NCBI GenBank assembly: GCA_027039465.1
Contig: JALWEA010000552.1
Span: 1-23,195, forward strand
DNA from: Calditrichia bacterium
GTDB taxonomy: Bacteria > Calditrichota > Calditrichia > Calditrichales > Calditrichaceae
Length of the DNA: 23,195 bases
Reading direction: 5' to 3'
Below, in pieces: positions 7,583 through 14,605 of this stretch; within the stretch, counting starts at the first letter, position 1; each line of letters starts with the position of its first letter. Position numbers and translations under genes: made by a program. The notes under the pieces are model-generated. The model was not told where the DNA came from. It did not search any database and saw nothing but the letters and a program-made list of their open reading frames with translations.

Positions 7583-9850
7583 TTAATTTTTCTGATTTTT
7601 GCTGCGAATGACGTTCAATGCCGATCCTGCTTTAAACCATTCGATTTGCGTTTCGTTGTAGGAATGATTGGCCTTAATCACGTCTTCCGTTCCGTCGGCA
7701 TGATGTGCCACGAGTGTTAAGGGTTTGCCAGGTGCAAATTCCGGCAGATCTACCGTATCGATTACATCGTCTTCCTGAATCTTATCGTAGTCCGCGGGAT
7801 CGGCAAACGTTAAGGCCAAAATGCCCTGCTTTTTAAGATTGGTTTCATGGATGCGGGCAAAAGAGCGTACCAACACAACCCGCACGCCCATAAAGCGCGG
7901 TTCCATGGCGGCATGCTCGCGCGAAGATCCCTCACCGTAATTTTCATCACCAACAATGATGGAAGGAATGCCTTTTTCTTTGTAAGCCTTGGCAACTTCC
8001 GGAACCGGGGCGTACTCGCCGGTAAGCTGATTTTTAACCAAGTTGGTGCGTCCGTTAAAGGCATTCACGGCACCGGTGAGCAGGTTGTTGGAAATGTTTT
8101 CCAAGTGACCGCGATAGCGCAACCAGGGCCCGGCAGGTGAGATATGGTCGGTGGTGCATTTGCCGAGCGCTTTAATCAGTACGCGCATACCGGTAATGTT
8201 TTTGCCGTCCCACGGTTCGAAAGGCTTCAGCAATTGCAAACGCTCGGATTTGGGATTGACCTTGATTTCAATCTTGCTTCCGTCTTCAACCGGCGGCTCG
8301 AAACCACGGTCTTTAACTTCAAATCCTTTGGGCGGATAGAGCATTCCCTGCGGCTCTTCCAACTTAACCTGTTCGCCGTCTTCATTGGTCAGTGTGTCGG
8401 TGATTGGGTTGAACTTGAGCGTTCCGGCGATGGTAAAGGCCGTGACCAACTCCGGCGAAGTTACAAAAGCGTACGTATTGGGATTGCCGTCATTGCGCTT
8501 TCTAAAATTACGGTTAAATGAATCCACAATGGAATTCGGCCGCTCGTCAATACCTTCGCGATCCCATTGGCCGATGCAGGGTCCGCAGGCATTGGCTAAA
8601 ACTTTTCCGCCGATCTTCTTGAAGATGTCGAGGTAGCCGTCGCGTTCGATGGTGTAACGTACCTGTTCCGAACCTGGGGTAATCATAAAATCGGCTTTTA
8701 CGGGGATTTTTTTATCGATGGCTTGTTTGGCGACCGAAGCAGCGCGGGTAATATCTTCGTACGAACTGTTAGTACAGGAACCGATGAGTCCCACTTCGAC
8801 CTTTTCGGGGAAACCGTTCTCTTCAACCGCTTCTTTAAATTTGGAAATGGGCCAGGCGCGGTCCGGAGAGAAAGGTCCGTTCAGATGCGGTTCCAATTCG
8901 GAGAGATTGATTTCGACAACCTGATCAAAATATTTTTCCGGATTTTCGTAAACTTCGGGATCGCCGGTTAAATATTCTTTGACTTTATCCGCCAGCTCGG
9001 CAACATCGGGCCGACCCGTAACGCGCAAATATTCGGCCATCTGTTCGTCGTAGCCGAAGGTGGAAGTCGTAGCGCCGATTTCGGCACCCATGTTGCAAAT
9101 GGTGGCTTTACCGGTAGCGGAAATTTCCCTTGCACCTGGGCCAAAATATTCAACGATGTACCCGGTACCACCTTTCACAGTCAAACGACCGGCCAATTCC
9201 AAAATGACATCTTTCGGAGCCGTCCAGCCGCTTAATTTGCCCGTAAGTTTTACACCGATGTATTTCGGGAAGAGCAATTCCCAGGGCATGCCGACCATAA
9301 CATCCACCGCATCGGCGCCGCCGACGCCAATAGCGATCATACCGAGACCACCGGCATTAGGCGTGTGGGAATCGGTGCCGATCATCATTCCGCCTGGAAA
9401 AGCGTAGTTTTCCAAAACCACCTGATGAATAATTCCGGCGCCAGGTTTCCAAAAGCCGATGCCGTATTTTTTGGAAACGGTTTCCAGAAAATCGTACACC
9501 TCTTTGTTGGTGTCAAGGGCAACTTTTAAATCCTGCTCCGCACCCACTTTGGCCTGAATCAGGTGATCACAATGGGTACTCGAGGGAACGGCCACTTTAT
9601 CTTTACCGGCCATCATAAATTGCAGCAAAGCCATTTGTGCGGTGGCATCCTGCATGGCCACGCGATCCGGGGCAAAGTCAACGTAATCTTTACCGCGTTG
9701 ATAAATTTTCGTGGGATCACCGTCGTAAAGGTGAGAATACAAAATTTTTTCGGCCAATGTCATCGGGCGATTCAGCATTTTACGGGCTTTTTCCACGCGT
9801 TTCGGCAGCGTGTCATAAACCCTTTTAATCATATCTAAATCGAAAGCCAT
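7583..9850 (-). CDS. acn: Aconitate hydratase, mitochondrial type
   Basis: Aconitase, 755 residues, interconverts citrate and isocitrate via cis-aconitate in the TCA cycle; cytoplasmic. The three cysteine ligands of the [4Fe-4S] cluster are visible: Cys359 in GSCTNSSYED, and Cys422 and Cys425 in NACGPCIG. Other family signatures include SSTHCDH (90-96), GTDSHTPNAGG (158-168) and, in the C-terminal swivel domain near residue 640, YGEGSSREHAA with the catalytic serine. Length and motifs match the mitochondrial ACO2-like subfamily rather than the longer AcnA/IRP1 type or the AcnB type. The start is clear: on the minus strand AAGGAG lies 7 bases before the ATG at 9850. It is transcribed alone, with its own terminator downstream and repeat-filled gaps on both sides. 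Confidence 0.97.
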   Translation of the reverse strand: MAFDLDMIKRVYDTLPKRVEKARKMLNRPMTLAEKILYSHLYDGDPTKIYQRGKDYVDFAPDRVAMQDATAQMALLQFMMAGKDKVAVPSSTHCDHLIQAKVGAEQDLKVALDTNKEVYDFLETVSKKYGIGFWKPGAGIIHQVVLENYAFPGGMMIGTDSHTPNAGGLGMIAIGVGGADAVDVMVGMPWELLFPKYIGVKLTGKLSGWTAPKDVILELAGRLTVKGGTGYIVEYFGPGAREISATGKATICNMGAEIGATTSTFGYDEQMAEYLRVTGRPDVAELADKVKEYLTGDPEVYENPEKYFDQVVEINLSELEPHLNGPFSPDRAWPISKFKEAVEENGFPEKVEVGLIGSCTNSSYEDITRAASVAKQAIDKKIPVKADFMITPGSEQVRYTIERDGYLDIFKKIGGKVLANACGPCIGQWDREGIDERPNSIVDSFNRNFRKRNDGNPNTYAFVTSPELVTAFTIAGTLKFNPITDTLTNEDGEQVKLEEPQGMLYPPKGFEVKDRGFEPPVEDGSKIEIKVNPKSERLQLLKPFEPWDGKNITGMRVLIKALGKCTTDHISPAGPWLRYRGHLENISNNLLTGAVNAFNGRTNLVKNQLTGEYAPVPEVAKAYKEKGIPSIIVGDENYGEGSSREHAAMEPRFMGVRVVLVRSFARIHETNLKKQGILALTFADPADYDKIQEDDVIDTVDLPEFAPGKPLTLVAHHADGTEDVIKANHSYNETQIEWFKAGSALNVIRSKNQKN

Positions 9851-9872
9851 TGTAATGCTCCTTTCTATTTTT

Positions 9873-9886
9873 TAACCGCGGTAAAA
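9873..9886. promoter_or_regulatory. Palindrome in aconitase leader
   Basis: The palindromic core ACCGCGGT (9875-9882), extended to near-palindromic TTTAACCGCGGTAAAA, lies about 25 bases upstream of the aconitase start codon in an otherwise AT-rich leader. Its place between promoter and ribosome binding site would suit a repressor operator. No family can be assigned. Confidence 0.3.
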
Positions 9887-10052
9887 TTAAGAAATGTTTA
9901 ATTTAATGTCTATTAAATTTGTAAAAAAATAGAGGGTATTTTTGAGAAGTTGTTTTAGTGAAGCCAAGGTTAATGTCAGATGAGCCGATCCGTTGCTGCT
10001 TGGGAAGGGGGCGCCGCGTCACTCGCTGCATCCGCTCTTACTATTGACATGT

Positions 10053-10118
10053 TAGGCTCGCAATTGCAATATTTAAACCCATCCCCTCCCTTCCCTACGA
10101 ATCGTAGGGAAGGGTGCC
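10053..10118. repeat. Dispersed hairpin repeat, copy B (inverted to copy A)
   Basis: The 12-bp stem CCCTTCCCTACG / CGTAGGGAAGGG (10088-10114) with an AAT loop is the reverse-orientation partner of 7138-7181. The inner stem pair differs from copy A but stays complementary (G-C there, A-T here). The preceding bases from 10053 (AGGCTCGCAATTGCAATATT) recur exactly at 20640, next to a degraded relative of the hairpin. The copies therefore belong to one composite repeat family. Confidence 0.75.
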
Positions 10119-10199
10119 AATTATTTTTGCGCGCATTGGGTGAATTGTTGAATTGAAGTGATTTTGTGCCCGATGATTTGAAAGATCACGTCTGATTGC

Positions 10200-10490
10200 A
10201 GAGTAAATGCGACGTAATAAAGAATCCCTTATGTCGGTTGCTGGTTTGGATGGGATTGCTTCACTCTCCCGCTCGCAGGCTCTCGGGATCATTCGCAATG
10301 ACAACGCTCTACGAATAACGATTTTCCCATTTACCCATTCAACGATTCAACCATTCAACTCTCATCCGATTAACGAATATACGAATAACGGATAACGGAC
10401 AACGCCTCACTTAACCCATACACTCTTAACCCTTAACCATTTTCCCATTCAACCAGTTCCCAGTTCCCAATTCCAAATTCATGTATCTTA
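10200..10490. repeat. Intergenic repeat block of several short-period tracts
   Basis: The gap between the peroxiredoxin terminator and aconitase is non-coding. It carries a GGGATTGCTTC...TCGCAATGACA segment (about 10251-10303) and an ATTCAAC-type tract (about 10328-10362). These are followed by ACGAATAY octamers (10372-10390), TTAACYC heptamers (about 10410-10440) and inverted AACTGGG units reading CAGTTCCCAGTTCCCA (about 10450-10470). The same components reappear in other gaps of this window. Confidence 0.65.
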
Positions 10491-10519
10491 AAAATATTGC
10501 TCATTTTGGGTCTAAATAA

Positions 10520-10547
10520 AAAAGGTGCGGAAAATACCGCACCTTTT
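10520..10547 (-). terminator. Intrinsic terminator of peroxiredoxin gene
   Basis: An 11-bp perfect stem AAAAGGTGCGG / CCGCACCTTTT encloses a 6-base loop, 21 bp past the peroxiredoxin stop codon. On the minus strand it is followed by a T-rich stretch (plus-strand A run around 10516-10523). Typical Rho-independent terminator. Confidence 0.9.
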
Positions 10548-10567
10548 CGGGGATAGGAAGGTTGCTT

Positions 10568-11176
10568 TTAAAGCTTGAATTCGTCCGCATGTTTGGACAA
10601 ATATTCCTTAACGCCTTCCGGACTGGCTTTCATGGCTTCCTGACCTTCTTCCCAGTCGGCCGGGCAAACTTCGCCGTATTTTTCAAAATGCTGCAAAGCA
10701 TCTATCATGCGAATCATTTCTTTAATATTACGGCCCAAAGACAGGTTGTTAATCACTGCATGATGCACAACGCCGTCTTTGTCGATCAAAAACGAACCGC
10801 GCAAGGCAACGCCCGCTTCTTCCACCAAAACGCCATAATCGCGACTGATTTCTTTGGTGAAATCGGAAACCATCGGGAACTGAACATTACCGATGCCGCC
10901 TTCTTCAATCGGAGTGTTTTTCCAGGCCAAATGGCTGAACTGGGAATCGGTGGAAATACCAATGACCTGCGTATTGCGTTTTTCGAATTCCGGTAAAAAT
11001 TTGTTGAATTCCAAAATTTCCGTCGGGCAGACAAAAGTAAAATCCAAAGGCCAGAAGAAAACGACCACGTATTTGCCGCGATAATCTTCCAAAGTAAAAT
11101 CATCTTTAAACGAGTTGTCCGGCATAACAGCCGTTGCTTTAAAATTCGGTGCTTGTTGTCCTACTTGTACTGACAT
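10568..11176 (-). CDS. 2-Cys peroxiredoxin (AhpC/Prx1 type)
   Basis: Thiol peroxidase of 202 residues that reduces hydrogen peroxide and organic peroxides in the cytoplasm. Peroxidatic Cys50 lies in FTFVCPTE and resolving Cys171 in GEVCPADW, with Arg127 in ALRGSFL completing the active site. This is the typical 2-Cys Prx1/AhpC arrangement. A GGIG motif (93-96) resembles the GGLG of over-oxidation-sensitive enzymes, but the C-terminal tail has KEYL rather than the YF pair. I chose the ATG at 11176 because AAGGAGA lies 6 bases upstream on the minus strand and the protein then begins in the family's usual way. The frame stays open a further 53 codons upstream, but that extension has no family character. 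A Fur/PerR-like site lies just upstream. Likely electron donors (AhpF, thioredoxin) are not in this window. Confidence 0.95.
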   Translation of the reverse strand: MSVQVGQQAPNFKATAVMPDNSFKDDFTLEDYRGKYVVVFFWPLDFTFVCPTEILEFNKFLPEFEKRNTQVIGISTDSQFSHLAWKNTPIEEGGIGNVQFPMVSDFTKEISRDYGVLVEEAGVALRGSFLIDKDGVVHHAVINNLSLGRNIKEMIRMIDALQHFEKYGEVCPADWEEGQEAMKASPEGVKEYLSKHADEFKL

Positions 11177-11196
11177 TTTGCTTCTCCTTATTTGGT

Positions 11197-11211
11197 TAAT
11201 AATTATTATCA
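11197..11211 (-). promoter_or_regulatory. Candidate Fur/PerR-family operator before peroxiredoxin
   Basis: On the minus strand the site reads TGATAATAATTATTA. It differs at one position from the Fur-type 7-1-7 pattern TGATAATNATTATCA and at two from the PerR box. It lies 20 bp upstream of the start codon, just before the ribosome binding site, where binding would block transcription. Control by PerR or Fur is common for this enzyme class. The region is AT-rich, so chance is a real alternative. Confidence 0.45.
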
Positions 11212-11666
11212 AATAGGAATTCTTTAACGAAAGGAGTTGACCGATTATTCCTTGAAAACGGATTTTTGGAAAAATTTTTTTAAATTTTTTGTATTCCAGG
11301 ATTTCAGGCTTACCCGCTTTTTGATTCGTGGCCAAAATCCGTTAAATTAAATTCGAATTCGAAAATGAGAAATGCCATCTCCGACTGGCACAGACAGAAT
11401 ATGGAATTGCACGTAGGCTTTTTCTTAGGTAATATTTTGGCAGTATTTAAATTTCGTATATACTTTAATTTTATTAAATTGTTTATGTACTAAATAACCT
11501 GATTATCTAAGCCGCAAATGATTCGGATTTCGAATCGCATGCAAAAGTAAAAGAATATTTCGGCGATGTGTTAGTTACTGAAATCGAAAATTCACGTCGG
11601 ATACGCGGCGCGTTTTAAAAAATTTTAAAATCCAGAGAAATGCGCCGTTGAAGTCATTTTATCGGA
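11212..11666. other. AT-rich gap with possible gene remnant
   Basis: This gap between divergent genes has no well-supported gene. A 42-codon frame begins with the ATG at 11365 but has no ribosome binding site and no recognisable product. At 11511-11618 a 35-codon stretch without a start codon reads like the end of a protein (core VKEYFGDVLVTEIENSRR) and stops at TAA. It directly follows an in-frame stop and may be the decayed tail of a lost gene. Confidence 0.35.
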
Positions 11667-11678
11667 GTGTTTTGGCAA

Positions 11679-13073
11679 ATGACGGAAAAAGAGCTTTTAC
11701 GGTATGTGGAAAGCGGAGAAAATCTGCGCGTTGAATTCAAGGAAAGCCGCGATAAGCTGCCCGCTAATTTGTTTGAAACAATCTGCGCTTTCCTCAATAC
11801 CAAAGGCGGTCTTATTTTGCTCGGCGTTGCCGACAAAGGCGAAATAATCGGTGTGGACAAAGCGGCGGTAGAGAAACTGAAAAAAGAGATGGTCAGTCTT
11901 GCCAATAATCCTCAGAAACTGTCGCCAACGATCGTGTTATCAATCGAGGAAATTGACATCGATGGTAAAATCGTTTTAGCTGTCAAAGTACCCGAAAGTT
12001 CGCACGTTCATAAAACCAATAACGACATTTTCGTCAGAAATCAGGACGGTGATTTCCGAGTCACCCGTCCGGTGGAAATCGCCAAAATTGTGAATCGCAA
12101 GCAAAATTACTACAGCGAGCAAACGGTCTTTCCCGAAATTGCTTTTGCCGATTTCAGGCAACAGCTTATTGCAAGAGCAAAACAATTGATTAAATCGAAT
12201 AACCCGACGCATCATTGGCAGGAACTTGATGATAAGTCGCTGCTGGCGCGCGCCGGATTCTACAGAAAAGAGAAAAGCGGTAAAGAAGGCTACACTCTGG
12301 CGGCTATTCTGTTTTTTGGTACGGATGATTTAATCCAATCCGTACTGCCCGCTTACAAGTTTGAAGCATTGCTGCGGCGTGAAAACGTGGATCGGTATGA
12401 TGACCGGCTTACCGTGCGGACGAATTTGCTGGATGCGTATGATTTGTTGATGGGATTTATCGAAAAACATTTGAACGATCCTTTTTATCTGGAAGGCGAA
12501 TTGCGCGTTAGCTTACGCAGCAAAATATTTCGGGAATTGGTGGTGAACAGCATAGCCCACCGCGAATACATGCATCCGGCACCGGCGATGATTCAGATTT
12601 TCTCCGATTCCGTTGAATTTACCAATCCCAATAATCCCGTTGTTTTCGGCAAAATCGATCCCGATCATTTTACGCCCATTGCTAAAAATCCCACGATCAG
12701 CAAATTTTTATTGCAAATGGGACTGGTGGAAGAGGTGGGTTCGGGTATGCGTAATGTTTACAAGTACCTGCCGCACTATTCAAAAGGCGCCACTGTTGAG
12801 TTTGTGGATGGTGAGCCGTTTAAGACTATTATCAAACTTGGAGAGACTTCGGAGAAAAGTTCGGAGAAAAGTTCGGAGAAAAGTTCGGAGAAAATTCTAA
12901 AAATGATTTCAGAGCAACCATATATATCAGCGAAAGATATTGCTAATATAATTGGTATAAGCTCGCGAGCAGTTGAAAAACATATCAGTAAACTTAAGGA
13001 TCAAGGAATTTTGAAACGCATTGGTCCTGACAAAGGCGGCTACTGGCAAGTTATTAAAGGTAAAAAAGATTAA
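11679..13073 (+). CDS. AlbA_2 / HATPase_c_4 transcriptional regulator with C-terminal winged helix
   Basis: Putative DNA-binding regulator of the Schlafen AlbA_2 family, 464 residues. The N-terminal AlbA_2 domain (about 1-125) shows VEFKES, ETICAFLNTKGG and ILLGVAD. The C-terminal ATPase-like part (about 280-370) shows LVVNSIAHREY and EEVGSGMRNV, as in HATPase_c_4 proteins. A low-complexity linker of four SSEK-type units is encoded by a 12-bp tandem repeat. It leads into a winged helix-turn-helix (about 395-460) with ISAKDIANIIGISSRAVEKH and then GYW near the end. I prefer ATG 11679 over GTG 11667: the only ribosome binding site, ATCGGAG at 11661-11667, overlaps the GTG. Directly downstream are two more copies of the 3' end of this gene. 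Its target is unknown. Such genes are common in accessory regions and are often horizontally acquired. Confidence 0.85.
   Translation: MTEKELLRYVESGENLRVEFKESRDKLPANLFETICAFLNTKGGLILLGVADKGEIIGVDKAAVEKLKKEMVSLANNPQKLSPTIVLSIEEIDIDGKIVLAVKVPESSHVHKTNNDIFVRNQDGDFRVTRPVEIAKIVNRKQNYYSEQTVFPEIAFADFRQQLIARAKQLIKSNNPTHHWQELDDKSLLARAGFYRKEKSGKEGYTLAAILFFGTDDLIQSVLPAYKFEALLRRENVDRYDDRLTVRTNLLDAYDLLMGFIEKHLNDPFYLEGELRVSLRSKIFRELVVNSIAHREYMHPAPAMIQIFSDSVEFTNPNNPVVFGKIDPDHFTPIAKNPTISKFLLQMGLVEEVGSGMRNVYKYLPHYSKGATVEFVDGEPFKTIIKLGETSEKSSEKSSEKSSEKILKMISEQPYISAKDIANIIGISSRAVEKHISKLKDQGILKRIGPDKGGYWQVIKGKKD
12848..12895 (+). repeat. 12-bp tandem repeat encoding the SSEK linker
   Basis: Four in-frame units of TTCGGAGAAAAG; the last ends AAAAT. 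The second cassette has five more diverged units at 13197-13256, and the decayed third about four (from 13558). Because the unit is a multiple of three, slippage changes linker length without shifting the frame. Confidence 0.9.
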
Positions 13074-13082
13074 GCAAAAACA

Positions 13083-13434
13083 ACCGAGCTCGGGCATGCG
13101 CAACGTTTACAAATACCTGCTGCACAATTCAAAAGGCGCCACTGTTGAGTTTGTGGATGGTGAGCCGTTTAAGACTATTATTAAACTTGGAGAGACTTCG
13201 GAGAAAAGTTCGGAGAAGGGTTCACAGAAAGGTTCACAAAAAAGTTCACAGAAAATTTTAGATTTAATACATCAAAACTCTTCAATAACAACAAAAGAAA
13301 TGGCAGAAATATTAAAAATCAGCAGAATGGCTGTTGCTAAACATATTGCCAATTTGAAAAAACAAGGCATAGTAAAGCGCATCGGCCCTGATAAAGGCGG
13401 ATATTGGAAAGTTGTTGAGGTGGAAAAAGATTAA
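13083..13434 (+). pseudogene. Orphan second copy of the AlbA_2 gene 3' end (open)
   Basis: This segment repeats the end of the upstream gene, beginning 10 bp after its stop. The part from SSGMRNVYKYL through the linker is almost unchanged: 13128-13217 matches 12779-12868 with a single difference that I can see. The winged helix after the linker is clearly different in sequence, although it keeps the final RIGPDKGGYW. The frame is intact to TAA at 13434. It lacks the AlbA_2 and most of the ATPase region, and has no convincing ribosome binding site before its first ATG (13096). It is either a silent 3' cassette that could be joined to the upstream gene by recombination, or the leftover of a partial duplication. 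If translated from 13096 it would be a 112-residue winged-helix protein. Confidence 0.7.
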
Positions 13435-13452
13435 GGAAAAACAGCAGGGTTT

Positions 13453-13740
13453 GAGAATGCGCAACGTTTACAAATCCCTGCCGCACTATTTAAAAGGCGC
13501 CATAGCCTAGTTTGTGGATGGGGATAATTTCACTATTATAATTAGCTAAGGTGACGGTTCGGAAAAAATGTCGGAGAAAATGACGGAGGAAATGTCGGGG
13601 GAAAAATCATTTCACTAATAAGTAAAAATCCTAAAATTACAGTAGCCGAAATGGCAAGAAAATTGAGCAAATCATCAGGGACGGTTGAATAAAAAATCTA
13701 CTCCGAAAATAAACATTATATTTACAATTTGAGAAAGTAA
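13453..13740 (+). pseudogene. Third, decayed copy of the AlbA_2 gene 3' end
   Basis: A third copy starts 18 bp after the second one stops, again at ATGCGCAACGTTTACAAA (13457). It keeps recognisable blocks: CCGCACTATTTAAAAGGCGCC, TTTGTGGATGG, and a diverged 12-bp repeat linker from 13558. A helix-turn-helix follows, reading ITVAEMARKLSKSSGTVE. Several in-frame stops interrupt it: TAG at about 13508, TAG before the linker, and TAA after TVE. The frame also shifts between blocks, so it cannot make a protein as it stands. It could still act as a donor sequence for gene conversion. Confidence 0.7.
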
Positions 13741-13772
13741 AAAAACGCCGAAGAATGAACCCTTTATCGTAA

Positions 13773-13901
13773 GAGCAATCCAACAAGCCAATCAACCTAA
13801 TCGAAAAAAGCGGGCATGAATTGGCGCATTGGGTTTTTTACGTTCTTTTGGCAAGCGGTTATTTAAAAGAAATACACAAAGAGAACGACCATGAAATTTG
13901 A
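13773..13901 (+). other. Short open stretch before sfsA, possible gene remnant
   Basis: A 42-codon open stretch without an ATG runs from just after a TAA to TGA at 13899-13901, overlapping the sfsA start in another frame. Its translation has protein-like composition (core HELAHWVFYVLLASGYLK) but I do not recognise it. It may be the tail of a gene whose front was lost when the AlbA_2 cassettes arrived, or chance. Confidence 0.25.
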
Positions 13902-14592
13902 ACAACCTTTAATCAAGGGCTATTTAATCCGACGTTACAAACGATTTTTGGCGGATGTTCGTTTGCCTTCCGGCGAAACGGTGACTGCCCATTGCCCGAA
14001 TTCCGGAAGTATGAAAACCTGCGATCAGCCCGGTTGGGAAGTGCGATTGAGTCAATCCGACAATCCCAAACGAAAATTGAAATACACCTGGGAGATGGTG
14101 CACAACGGAAAATGCTGGATTGGCATCAATACGATCTTTGCCAATAAAATTGCAGCCGAAGGAATTCGTACCGCTGTGATCCGCGAGCTTCAGGGTTACG
14201 AATTGTTGCAGACCGAACGCAAATACGGACAAAACAGCCGCGTGGATTTGTTGTTAAGTAACGGAAACGAGAAGTGTTATGTGGAAGTTAAAAACGTGAC
14301 TCTGGTCGAAGCCGATGGATTTTACCGTTTTCCAGATGCCGTAACTAAGCGCGGTTTAAAGCACCTAGGCGAGTTGGCCGAAATGGTGCGTCAGGGTCAT
14401 AGGGCAGTTATGCTTTTTTTGATTCAGCGCAGTGACGGAACTGTTTTTAAACCGGCCGATCATATCGATCCCGATTACGGTCAAGCTTTGCGAGAGGTTT
14501 TTAAAGCGGGAGTGGAAATTTTACCGTATCGGGCCGAGGTTTCTCCCGATGAAATTTTTGTGGCCGAAAAAATTCCTTTTGAATTGGATTAA
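13891..14592 (+). CDS. sfsA: SfsA family DNA-binding/nuclease-like protein
   Basis: SfsA, 233 residues, near the usual family length. The E. coli protein was named for stimulating sugar (maltose) fermentation and binds DNA. The family has an OB-like N-terminal part followed by a PD-(D/E)XK nuclease-like core. Seen here: CPNSGSM (35-41), RVDLL with Asp119, YVEVKN with Glu132 and Lys134 (the nuclease-like D...ExK set), and FPDAVTKRGLKHL (147-159), all family hallmarks. Whether it cuts DNA is not known for most members. The start at 13891 has only a modest AAAGAG ribosome binding site. The stop is followed after 13 bp by the TrmJ-like gene, whose ribosome binding site overlaps this gene's stop, so the two are very likely co-transcribed. 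Confidence 0.95.
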   Translation: MKFEQPLIKGYLIRRYKRFLADVRLPSGETVTAHCPNSGSMKTCDQPGWEVRLSQSDNPKRKLKYTWEMVHNGKCWIGINTIFANKIAAEGIRTAVIRELQGYELLQTERKYGQNSRVDLLLSNGNEKCYVEVKNVTLVEADGFYRFPDAVTKRGLKHLGELAEMVRQGHRAVMLFLIQRSDGTVFKPADHIDPDYGQALREVFKAGVEILPYRAEVSPDEIFVAEKIPFELD

Positions 14593-14605
14593 AGGAAAAA
14601 CGAAG

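Noticed and set aside
10568..11335. Longer peroxiredoxin reading frame (53 extra N-terminal codons)
   Set aside because: The extension has no family similarity and crosses the candidate operator. AAGGAGA precedes the internal ATG at 11176 at the right distance.
11365..11493. 42-codon frame upstream of the AlbA_2 gene
   Set aside because: No ribosome binding site, no recognised product, and an AT-rich hydrophobic tail typical of chance frames.
12747..13740. Invertible shufflon
   Set aside because: All three cassettes are in the same orientation, with no inverted crossover sites and no site-specific recombinase gene in the window; recombination would delete or convert, not invert.
14432..14605. 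Upstream extension of the TrmJ-like frame inside sfsA
   Set aside because: It overlaps the sfsA C-terminus in another frame and has no SpoU features; the ATG at 14606 has its own AAAGGA site.
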